From positions 2,232,001 to 2,296,000 of the forward strand of contig JYIP02000005.1 in NCBI GenBank assembly GCA_001051155.2: a stretch of 64,000 bases of DNA. The letters are read 5' to 3'. Source of the stretch: Chrysoporthe austroafricana. Its lineage: Eukaryota > Ascomycota > Sordariomycetes > Diaporthales > Cryphonectriaceae. Below are positions 22,601 to 33,614 of this stretch, piece after piece. Position 1 is the stretch's first letter. The number at the start of each line of letters is the position of its first letter. The notes below the pieces were generated by a model. It saw only the letters and a program-made list of their open reading frames with translations. It searched no databases and had not been told where the DNA came from. The position numbers and the translations under genes were made by a program.

Positions 22601-25600
22601 AGCCGATGTTAAGGGCTTGTTGCAAACGCACTTGTCTGAGTTTGATGATGAGGGCGCATATGGCCACATTTCTCTCGGTCGCTCTTTTGCCATGGAAATG
22701 GGTTCCTCGATTCCAGGCACAGATCAGAGGCTGACCTCGATCGACCCTGTCGGGGAATGCAGCATCAACACAGCCTCGGACTTTGTTGCACAATACACCA
22801 CACGTCAAGAGTACCGCTATGCGGAGGCCTTGCCGGATCACAGCCTAGAATGGCTCACATTCATGCGGATAGACAGAAGGGCGTCTTACCTGCCAGGTTC
22901 TGAAAATGAAAGCGCTGATGCGGTGACGGCTCTTGCCCACATTGAAGGCCGAATCCTTTCGAAGAAGAGCACGCCAATGGGCGATATTCGAGACATTCTT
23001 CGTCGGGCCGCCGCGTTGCTCTGCCGAAGTGAGACCGGAAATGAGTGCTCTGTTGCACACTATCTGGTCAGCATCCCATTCGCCTTGTTTACGAAGCAAT
23101 CCATTAAGTTTGGAGTTTCATTGTGGCTGGGAGTGATGAATGAGAATCCCATCTGGGAGCCTCGGATCCTCAACGAGATTGCTCAGCAGTGGGAGTTCAG
23201 CATCCATAAGAAACTGGGGCTTTTCAACACCGCCATTACCTCGCCTGATCCGTTCTTCCTGAAAGAGGAGTTCGCACCAAGTGACCAAGAGGCTCTCACC
23301 AAGCGCAGACAATTGGTCCACAGCCTTTTGTCTCCCCATACCCGCCTGCTGCAATTCCTCAGTAGCCACTTCAATGCCACTCGCTTGGGCAGCCCCGATA
23401 CGCAGACGGTCTTCGTAAGGCTGCTTGACGTCACACTGGAGGAGCTGAAGAAATCCACACCTCATCCCATGGCGAGAGAGCTCAGGCTTCAAATCATCCT
23501 GTTCGGTCTCAAGGTCTTGCGAACTTCTACAACGATCGGTCCTGTATCTCAATGGCGCCTCAAGGACAAGTTGTTGTCTGCGGCTTTGAGCTGGTTCCAC
23601 AGCGCGCCGAAGTGGTCCTTTGGCAGCAACATGCTTCAAATCAAGACGGAAATACGCCTCATTACTGACGTTATTGCTGCGGTCAAGGCCGTCGGATACA
23701 TCGGAGCTCACTCCGTCGGAACGTTCCGATCCTTGCAGGCTCTTCAGTCCAAAGAGCAGTTGTTGTTGTTGCTCCTAGAGAACGAGCAGTTGAGGTTGAC
23801 TGTTTGGGTCTATCCGCTGAGCGAACCGCCGCAGAGACCATCTACCCTGGTGCACACCGGGAAAGGCTCATTTGAAGTAAGCTGTTCTAGTACCTCGTGA
23901 GAGAGGGAAAATGACTGACCAAATCTAGGCTGCGATACTTCCATTGATCCATACAGCTTGGGCCGAAGGACCTTCGCTCGCCATAGAGCTTTGTGCAAGG
24001 TTCCAATCTGTTCGGATACATAAGGAAGTCCGATCCTTGCTGTTGAGCAATCCCGAAAAGGCTGTGTATGAGCCAGAAGCTTTGCCTATTCTTATAGGTA
24101 GTTCGCTGCCTACTGATCTTCCATCTCAGTTGAAGGTATGTTATCATATTAGCGTAAGGGTAATTCTGGCTGACAAGCGTAGTATCTCTTGTTTTGGGCT
24201 CCGGTCAATCCGATCACCGCTGTTACATACTTCATGCCGGCATATCACAACCATCCTTTCCTCATCCAATACGCAATGAGGGCACTGGAGAGCCACTCTG
24301 TAGATGTGACATTCTTTTACGTTCCTCAGATCGTACAGACCCTTAGATACGATGAGTTGGGCTATGTTGAGCGATATATCATTGAGACTGCGCAATTTTC
24401 ACAGCTGTTCGCTCATCAGATTATTTGGAACATGAAGGCCAACTCGTACAAAGACGACGACGCTCAAATTGTGAGTCGTCACTCAATCCTTTGACTTAAT
24501 TCCACGATGCTGACCTCTAGTAGCCTGACGATATCAAACCTACTCTGGACAAAGTCATGGAACGCATGATCAACAGTTTTGATCCTGTTGATCGGGAGTT
24601 CTATGAGCGAGAATTCACCTTTTTCGACGAGGTGACTGGCATTTCAGGCAAGCTTAAACCGCTGATTAAGAAGTCGAAGCCCGAGAAGGCTCAGAAGATT
24701 GAGGAGGAGCTTCGCAATATCAAGGTTGAAGTGGGCGTCTACCTACCCAGTAACCCAGATGGCGTCGTCATTGGCATTGATCGCAAGTCCGGCAAACCGC
24801 TGCAGAGTCACGCCAAGGCTCCTTTCATGGCGACTTTCCGAATCAAGAAAGAGAAGGGAGGTGTCGAGCAGACGGGCAATCTGATCGAGGAGACGGTCGA
24901 GACTGGAACGCCCCCTGCAGAAAACAGCTACGAAGTCTGGCAATCCGCTATCTTCAAGGTCGGCGACGACTGTCGACAAGACGTGCTGGCCCTGCAGATG
25001 ATTGCAGCTTTCCGTGGCATTTTTCACAGCGTTGGATTGGACGTGTACGTCTTTCCCTACCGCGTGACAGCCACTGCTCCTGGCTGTGGTGTCATCGATG
25101 TCCTGCCAAACTCGGTATCCCGAGACATGCTAGGACGCGAGGCAGTCAACGGCCTCTACGATTACTTCATCTCCAAGTACGGCAACGAGGACTCGCTCCG
25201 TTTCCAGCAGGCGCGCAACAATTTCGTCAAGTCCATGGCTGCGTATTCCCTCATCTCCTTCCTCCTACAGTTCAAGGATCGCCACAACGGCAACATCATG
25301 ATCGACGATGCCGGCCACATCCTGCACATCGACTTTGGTTTCTGCTTTGATATTGCGCCTGGCGGCATCAAGTTTGAGCGCGCGCCTTTCAAGCTCACGT
25401 CCGAGATGGTCGCCGTCATGGGTGGCAACACGAACCACCAGAGCTTCAAGTGGTTCGAGGAGCTGTCCGTCAAGGCCTTCCTGGCGAGCCGCATGCATGT
25501 CGAGAAGCTTGCACAGATTGTCACGCTCATGATGGACAGCGGGCTGCCGTGCTTCAAGCCCGAGTCCGTCGAACACTTCCGCCAGCGCTTCGTGCTCGAC

Positions 25601-25717
25601 AAGAGCGAGAGGGAGGCTGCGGACTTCATGAAGGAGCTGATCAGGAAGAGTTACTCGAGTTACTCGACGGGCATATATGACCAGTTCCAGCTGATGACGA
25701 ACGGCATTCCCTACTAG
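19696..25717 (+). CDS. STT4: Phosphatidylinositol 4-kinase, type III alpha (Stt4)
   Basis: Makes phosphatidylinositol 4-phosphate at the plasma membrane, feeding PI(4,5)P2, cell-wall integrity and actin signalling. Model: join(19696..21486, 21540..23876, 23929..24135, 24183..24470, 24524..25717), 1938 aa. The introns of 53, 52, 47 and 53 nt all have GT-AG ends and close the frame. Exons 1-3 form the large helical-repeat region. Exon 4 (ETAQFSQLFAHQIIWNMKANSY) is the lipid-kinase unique/PIK helical domain. Exon 5 is the kinase: GDDCRQDVLALQMI, the catalytic loop DRHNGNIM (Asp1793) and the metal-binding HIDFGF (Asp1811). The C-terminus FQLMTNGIPY is the membrane-binding end conserved in PI4K-alpha. 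Length matches filamentous fungal Stt4. The intron-3 acceptor is an AG|TAT choice that keeps LK|YLLFWAPVNP in frame. Confidence 0.96.
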
Positions 25718-26687
25718 AGTGACATGTACTAGTAGCAAAGGGGTTTGAGACCGGATGCGTTGGCAGGGGCGCCTATATTACAACTTCTCTATTATATTCG
25801 GACAGCCACAAGATATCTGTAGCATAGCTTTAATCGCGGACGTTTCTAAAGACTATTTACGTGCCACATCTCCTTGCAACCAGGCTCAAGTAGGCTACGC
25901 CAAATTTGATCACCGGTATCCTGTTAATTACCTACCTGCCTGCAGTCCGACTTGCCTTCAGGTTGTCTCGCCGGATCAGCGTCAATGCGCTCGACCGCTG
26001 CTGGAAATTTACCATAGCCGAGGACAACAATCTTGCCAAACAAAAGCAGCGAGATGCAAGCTCTGACCCGTTGAGCCTGCCAGCCCCGGGCCTGGAAATT
26101 TCCCAAGAGAGAGGGGGAGAGGTTCCGGCGGCACCGAACGGGTGGTTCGAACTGGGCACGATGCAGGCGTTCGCTGGCTACCAAGGGGCCGATGAGGATC
26201 GAAAGAATGGTCAATGAAGGCGTGGATCTCAACGAACATGGGCACGGGATACGGAAGCGGTCGCGGGAAGAGGTGACGAAGCATTTCAATTTCGCCTATT
26301 TCGCTCAAAGTGTTTAGTGCAGCGAGATACAGGTGGCCACTGCTGGGTCATTATTGTGCCGCACTCATCATGTGATAGGAAAGCCCATCAACGCCCGATA
26401 TATCCTCGAACCACCAGAATAGACTCGCTTGCCCCAGAGATTTTATGCGCCATCGCTAGCAAAACGTCAAGAGAACAAGTCCCAAAAGAAATCAGTCTAT
26501 ATCGCCAGATATTATGAACGGCGGCCAACGCCCCGCTAGTCCTGTTGCTCCTACCATCCTTTTGGGAATCGCTTATTGCGGAGGCCGAAAATTATAAGGA
26601 TAGTGCGTCTTTTTGTAGTTACTGATTTTGTGTGTTGTGGTGAGTATGTGGGTGCCTAACGTCTGCTCGCTCTTATATTCATCGCCG
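25718..26687. other. Convergent intergenic region, no gene recognised
   Basis: 970 bp between the STT4 stop (plus) and the stop of the TRP-like gene (minus), so it holds two 3' ends facing each other. Short overlapping ORFs of about 100 codons lack recognisable motifs. Confidence 0.55.
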
Positions 26688-29600
26688 TCACTGATCCACA
26701 AATTCCGCCTCTCTCCCCTGAATTTTCCCTCTATGATCTGAGGGATATCGATTGATGTTCCCATGGTGCACGTGCACCGTTCCTATACTTGTCGGACGAT
26801 GTTCACTCGACACGCGATGCATATCCGTGCCACTCGACTCCTCAGTCTCGCCCATCGACGAGACCGACGGCGCGTGATTCGACAAGGACCTGCGGCGCTC
26901 AAACGGGAGGCGAGATGACCCCGACGTGGTCTGTTTTGGCTGCTGCTCGATCACTGGGCTTGGCTGTAGGCCGGGTCGACTACCCGGTGTCTCGAGATTC
27001 AGCGTCAGGCCCTGTATTAGATCCGACTTGCGCTTCGAGCTCTTCCTAGGCACTTGGGGAATGCTCTCACTGCGGATTGTCGCGGCCCGGCTGGCTTTCG
27101 ACACCTTCCTGCTAGGCACGTGGAAGCTGCTGCCGGCATCGACGTCCGGTAGGACGGGTGCGGCACGCGGCACCTCGGCCTCATCACTAGAGTCGTCTAC
27201 GCTGGCACGGTCGTCGCCCAGTAATCGCTCTGTAGGAGCGGGGGCTTCGGGGCTTGCAGTCGTCGGGTTAGGTTTTATGCGGCCGTCGTCCGAGTCAGAG
27301 TCGATCGGCCCACTTCTGAGCACGCCCATGGCGACCGGTGTTCCTTCTGGCGGGTCAGTATCGTCGTAGTCGCCTCCTCCCGCTCGCATTGCCGGAGGCA
27401 TGCGGGCGCTCCGGACGACTTCGAAGCCCTTGCCCTTTTCTTTCCTCTTGCCTCCAAATACATTTCTAAACCAGCCAGTTGCGGTCGCTACAGGTCCAGT
27501 TGGATCTGCAGGGCCTGTACCCATTCTTCTCTGGGGAGCACCAGAGTTTAATTTCGAGCCCCGCTGTACCCCGTAGTAAAAGTCGACCTCTCGGGTCGCG
27601 TAGTCGTTCCTTGTTGGGAAATTCAGCGCAGAGTATGCGGCAGGCGCCGCAGCGCCACGGTCGTTAGTTTCGACATCAACCGACTCTAATGCAGGTCCAA
27701 CCTGACTCCGCCGCCTCTCTGAGAAGTCCCCGCTCGTCGCCCATGACGCGCGAACCCTGGAGTGTGGTGACGAATTTTCTAGTGTTGGCCTACGTCTCCT
27801 CGGCGGCCTGTAGAAAGTATCACCAGGCGCATCTGCCATCAGAGCAGATGCAGGTATTGCATGGCGATTCTGTCCCACAGCAGGAGATGGCAGGAAGGAG
27901 TAAGTACTGGCTTCGCCAGTGGTCGTCGGCGTAAACGTGCTTCCGTTATCGAGCCGCGATGGTGGCGCATCAAAGCTCATAGTATCGAGAGCAGACGAGC
28001 TCCTCTGATGTCGGTTGTTCATGAGGATACCAATACTGCCGGCGGACTCGCTTCTAACGCGCCCGGAGGGTGCCATGTATCCTCCTTTTCCGCCCTCACC
28101 GGCAGCAAGCATCGCCGTACTTGACAACTGACTCTGCCTCGATTGTGCTCCACGCCGCGATGTCCGCCGGGACAGCTGTCGTGCGCCGAAAATCCTGGAC
28201 AAGGGACCCTGAGACAGGCCCTTATTGTCGTCTCCGCCAGCTCCCATCAACCTCGCGATGACCTCGATGACAGTTTGCAGTGCGTTCAGCATGAAGCACA
28301 AAACCAAGACACCACCATGGATCAACAAAATGACATAGCCAACCCAGCCTTTCGGTCCGTCAGTGACTTCCAGTTGTGGCACGAACGCGGTCATGAGCAT
28401 GATCGTAGCAAATCGTAGCACCGAGAAGAGTGTGTGGTACGCATTCATCGATGTCGGTGAGGAGAAAGGCTTGAACGCATGCAGGGTGATGACCTGCACG
28501 ACCTCGCAAATAGCCAGAATGATGATCTGCGCAATACCTGCAGGCTGCACCGCACCAATCCCGATGCCGCGGATAAATGTCAAGAGGACAGGAATCAGAG
28601 CGAAGGCGGCAGCTTCGTCTGAGTAAGTGTTATACAACGGTCCGTAGAGGAGTACGGTCCACAAATCGTCGAAAAGTACCGACCGCGGTTTCGTCGTCGT
28701 GATCAGGTAGAGGAGCCATCCGGCGAAAACAAGGAGTAACAGGATCGTAACTGCGGCGAGGACTACCGTGTAAACAGGTGAGTTGGCGGCTACCACCAGT
28801 TGGAACATCGACAAGGCCACCAAGGGCAGGAGGAAGTAGTTGAACACAATCCGGATCACGTTGCCCACGGTGAACGGCAGATTCTTGTTGCGCAAGTCCT
28901 CCTCTTGGACATTCCTCACAAATCGATAGATCCACTGTACCGCAACGACCACCTGAGTGATGACGGTCACGCTGCCAATGAGAATCATGAGCCAGACCAT
29001 CATTCCGGCCCAAATGTCTTGAACTTGGCCCATCCCAACCAGCTGTGCATACTCTTGTAAACCATAGGTCCCATTTGTATGGTAGATGCCATCGACCAGG
29101 CTCTGCCATCCCGCGTCCTTACTCACGAAGCTCTCGTTGAACATCAGCGTGGACCACGATGCCTGACTGACAATCGGCTGGTAGAAACCGGGGTAGTTCA
29201 ACGTGAGACCGCCAGTCAAGGCAACAAATTGTATGTACTGAAGGCAGTCGCCGAATCCAGGGGTCACCAAGCGAAGCAGGTCGTTATGTCGCCCGAAGTT
29301 CGAACTCCAGTGATAGATGTCCGTCGTGCCCCAAGGACTGTAGATACTGGCGAAGATGGTGGCTAATCCAACGAACAAGAGAATAGCCATGGGCAAGAAC
29401 CTCAGCATCCAGGTCAAGCCTCCGAGGTCAGGGGTGATTGTTGCCGAGACACATCCGATCTGCGATTTTTGGGCGTCGCCGTAGATAATTTCGCTGCGGA
29501 TGTATGTCAGTTTCTGGCACGCTCATGGAGGGATTGGCTTGAAAGGCGAGGACTACGCCGCATCCAAGTGAGATGAGAGGATTTCAGACGATTGACAAGA

Positions 29601-30938
29601 TATCGTGAATTCTCTGACCCTTGATCATGGAAGTCATGGGTCCCGGCTTTTCTGGCTAAGACTTCTTCAAGGCAGTGCTTTTGCATCAGGGTAATGAATA
29701 TAATTGCGTAACAAGGGAGGCAATGCAAAGAATCTTCTGGGTCTTGTGAAGTTTGCGCCGGTGCAAGTAAATTTGACCTACAATGTTGGTGAAAACGACG
29801 TAAATGCATAGCTCGTGTAGAAGATCTTGTCCATGGATACTGATGGCAGGCCATACGGAATCACCCTATGGAACGCGTGTCAGTACTGCTTCAAAATTTC
29901 ACATCCAGAGACAAATCGACGTGAGGAATGGCCGGCTTTGGCTGCGAGATGAGGGCGCCCATAACGGCAGACCAGATAGATAGGGTATGTTCCGGCTGGA
30001 GCCCCCAGCATTGCGATCTCGAAAATTCCAGCGACAACTTATCGCATACGCAAGTATTTGGGCATCTCGACCGCAATGCTAGGAAGCTGGCTACCGACAT
30101 GCTGTCCTATCGCGAGCGAAGACGGGCGAATCTCGTATCCTCCCCAACAGCCGGCCATTCTCCATCCGCCGTCAAGAAATTATGCAGGGCGCATTCGAGG
30201 GAAGACGGATACATACATGTTCGTTGTGTCGAATACGGGTCCCAGCGGGCAGGTCGCGTTGGTCAGGGCATCGGCGCAGAAATCGTAGTCGGCCGAGTAC
30301 GGCTCGTACGTCAAGACGTCAATCTTGTCGTGCAGCGTAGTGATTTTGGCGGCGGTTGTAGGAAACGGATTGCGCAGGATCTTGCCGTCGGTGAAATTGG
30401 GGTTGTTCCACTCATCGCTGGTCGAGGAAGGAAGCGCCACGCCGTCGTAAGATCCCGTCACATTCCCCCAGACGGTGATCCTGAGGTTGTGACTGTCGTT
30501 GTTGTGGTCGAACTCGGCTCCGACGTAGAGAGGGACCCATTGTAGCTGCAGGGGGTTGCTCTGGGTGACGGAGGCGGGGAGGCAGTTCGTCCACTGCTGG
30601 ATGAGGACGGCGACCGCGGGCTGAAGGAACAGGCTCAGGACCGCAAGAAGACCCGCGGCGTGATTTGTCGAAGAAAGGGTGTTTCGGCTGCCTCGACACC
30701 TCAGCGTGGTGAAAGCTTCGTCATCGCTCTTCGCCCAGCCACCGAATTGTCTCGAGGACCCGATATGGTCTCCCAAACCTACGGCTCTGCTGCCCGGTTC
30801 CCAAGCCATGTTGTCCCAGCCGGCCTCCCGTTCGACAGCCTCTGTCGGCCTCGAGATCATCCTCCTAGTATCATCTTCGAGGCGAGTCCGTGCCTTGTCA
30901 AGCTCTGTCTCTGGAGGGATCGCACCAGGCAGGTGCAT
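26688..30938 (-). CDS. TRP/Flc-like membrane protein with ML-like domain
   Basis: Fungal TRP-like family related to Flc flavin-carrier/calcium-channel proteins. Model: exon 3 26688..29493, exon 2 29782..29865, exon 1 30217 up to an uncertain start (in-frame ATG at 30938, 30860 or 30809), at most 1203 aa. A hydrophobic signal peptide (AAGLLAVLSLFLQPAVAV) precedes an extracellular ML-like domain with paired cysteines (NCLPAS, DFCADALTNATCPLG) and several N-glycosylation sites. Exon 2 supplies IPYGLPSVSMDKIFYTSYAF and exon 3 continues IIYGDAQKSQIGCVSATITPDLGG. About nine membrane segments follow. The last ~450 residues are a disordered Ser/Pro/Arg-rich cytosolic tail. The two introns are long for this window (351 and 288 nt). 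A separate upstream first exon is possible. The substrate or ion is not readable from the sequence. Confidence 0.85.
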
Positions 30939-33614
30939 GGTCGGCCAGGCGCGATTGGCAGAAGCGAGAAACGGATCTTCCGTGATCGACAGACGAGATG
31001 GCAGGTTTTCTCAGATGATGGACATCTTGGGGAGTCGCTCGGCTGAGGCTGCGGTTACGGTGTCACGGCGCAAGCTTGTTGGGGAAGGGGGCGCTGGAAG
31101 CTGGAGCTTCTTGTCGTCGACAAGCGCGGCTGCCAACGACTCGGTCGTCGGCGGGTGTACTGCCGCCCTGAGTTGGCGTCGTGGACGAGGGCAACAGCCC
31201 GGGAGCAGTGTTGCGACCGGTGCGGCCGAATCTGTTATCAGAGGGGTTGGAGGTGTTGCTCTGGGAATGTGGAACGGCGCGCTTGATTGGGCAGACGGTC
31301 AGGCTTCTGTGCGCCGGTTGGTATGCCGTGTGCTATGCTGATCAGGTCTCCGGGAGGGGGATGACGTGAGTCCTTCAGTTCGCACTCGAGCGTGGGTGGT
31401 GGTGTGTCGGGAGGGATGGGTTTGGTAAGGGATGGAGCAAAAGGTTAGGATGGGCATTCAATTTCGAGAATAACTTCCATAATCCCGGAACCAGCGCCAG
31501 GCGGTGGGGCTGCAGGCCTGTGTTGCCCAGGTGGGCGGGCTCGATACTGCTCGTTTCTACTCCTTTCCGCCAGGGCTGGGCTGGGGTGCCACGGGGTGCT
31601 GGCCTGCCTCGGGCGCGGCGCGACAGGGGGACCTGAGCGCTGCAGAGGCTCCACCCACCCGCTGTGACCCGCCGCGACCCTGTAGGGTGGGGACCTGGGC
31701 TGCTGAAACGGGGCAGCGGGCGGAACGCTGCCAGCACAGCCTTTTCCCAACGCAACAAGCGCTGACAGGGCTCACGGACCCATCAGTCGACAATGTGCGC
31801 CTCCCAAGCTGACGGAACCTCCAGGATGAAACAGCAGACAACACAACAGACGACAACAGCAGGAATACGAGAAATGATCGAAACAGCCAGCCGCCTCAGT
31901 CCGGCGCGGCCATCAGGTTAAGTCCACCGGGGCCTGCCTGGCTGTCGTCTCCTGGCCGCTGGGCACCTGGTGCTCTCATCCCAGCCCAGAGTACTGGGTA
32001 GAACAACCAGCCTACCGGCACTTGGTGGAGCGCACTACGGCTTCGGGTCCGGTCCGGATGCCCTCGCCGACGATCACTTGAGGGCGGTCATGAAGCTCGT
32101 CGGACACCTCGCCCGTCCCACGGCTGGGCTTGTGCACGCCTCGACTTCACCGTCACACGTCATGCCTCACACGGAGACTCTGGTTGGACGTCGTAGCCAG
32201 TCTAGCGCACTAACCTACAGCGACGCCGTCCCGGCGAGCAAACGAGCGTCCCGGAAGGATGATGGCGTCGTACTCGGGCGTCTGCGCGGCATCGCTCTGG
32301 TGACGGAGCAAACATCAGGACGGCATGTTTCACATAATCAGTCCGGCGACATAGAAACGCCCACGGCCAAGCAGGTTTGAGGCCGTGCTTTGCGCACCGC
32401 TGTTCAGAGTATCACCCGGATGCTTGGTGGTTCTCGACAAATTTTATCCCATAGGATAGGATCCCATCACCGACCAGCGTCCTATGCCGCGCATACGTAC
32501 ATGCTGCTGTGTGACGATATGAGCCTGGCACCTCCCAGCCCTAGGTTTTGATCGTGCAACCTCGCCAGCCAAGGAACAGCAAGGACGGCCAGGACAAATC
32601 AGGGGCCTCGTTTGCATCTTCTCGGGATGTCACTTTGCAGTGCTGCAGATCTCTCTCCCCCATGACTGGCAGAGGAGCAGAGTGGCGCTCTTTTTTTTTT
32701 TTTAGACAACTTAAGTTTCCCATGCGGTCGGTTTTCTATTTTCAGACGAACCTCGTTTTCTTGCCAAGACATCCGGACAGAGCGGGCCGCGGCCATCACA
32801 CTGCCACGGGGAGCACCTGTAGAACATACTCAACAAGTGATATCAGATTGATAGTCATAATGGCTGTATTTATTCGGAGCGCATAAAAAATCATAAACTA
32901 GAATTATGTAAGAGATGTGACGTCGATTGGATCCGGATTCCGGAGTGTCGTCACCGTCCCCCGGACCGAGTAACCTCGCCTGGCCTATCTACAAGGAACC
33001 AAGCACAAATTAACGTCTGCCGAGCTCCGAGCGGCCATCTGCCAAGCTTCGCAGCTCATCGTTTTCTGGCCGAGCGACGAGGGGACCTCCTACTGGTCTG
33101 TTAGAAGGTCTCGTCCTCGCTACCGTCCTTGCAGGGACAATACGAGATTTCTGTCGCTCCAATTAGCTGGTCGCCTTCTAGGTCTGGCGCTGCGTCCCCT
33201 ATGCCCGATGTGGGAGCATGACGGATTCAGCGCTTACGGTGGGCTCGTCATGTTGCCTGTGGTGCCTGTCTGCTTCACGGTGTGCATGCGAGGGGATTCA
33301 AGTCTGACACTGCCGCTTTGGGCGAAGGTGGTGTGAACACCTACGATATCTCGGATTCGCCAAGGTGTTGTCTTCGATCCTTCAGATCCCAGTCAGAGAC
33401 TCTATTTCAATATCTGAACCTAGCTAGTTGTTTGAACTTTTGGCTGTTACATGTAGGCTCGAGGCAGCCAAAAGCACAGCTCATTGTAAATAGGAGCAAG
33501 TGTCAACCATAGTCTCTCAGACGGCCGCGTCTTGGGCCTGTGCGAGTACACCGCTGTGGGGTCACTTCCTGCCACTGCACACACAACCTCCAAAACCCAA
33601 GGCCAGTCGCACCA
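30939..33614. other. Intergenic 2.7 kb, no gene recognised
   Basis: Lies between the TRP-like gene start and the MutL gene stop, both minus strand. ORFs up to about 220 codons (30679-31341 plus) largely mirror or extend the TRP-like 5' end and show no domain. A T13 run lies at 32691-32703. It should hold the TRP-like promoter and possibly an extra 5' exon. Confidence 0.5.
32691..32703. repeat. T13 homopolymer
   Basis: Run of 13 T on the plus strand in non-coding DNA. No retroposon structure is visible around it. Confidence 0.8.
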
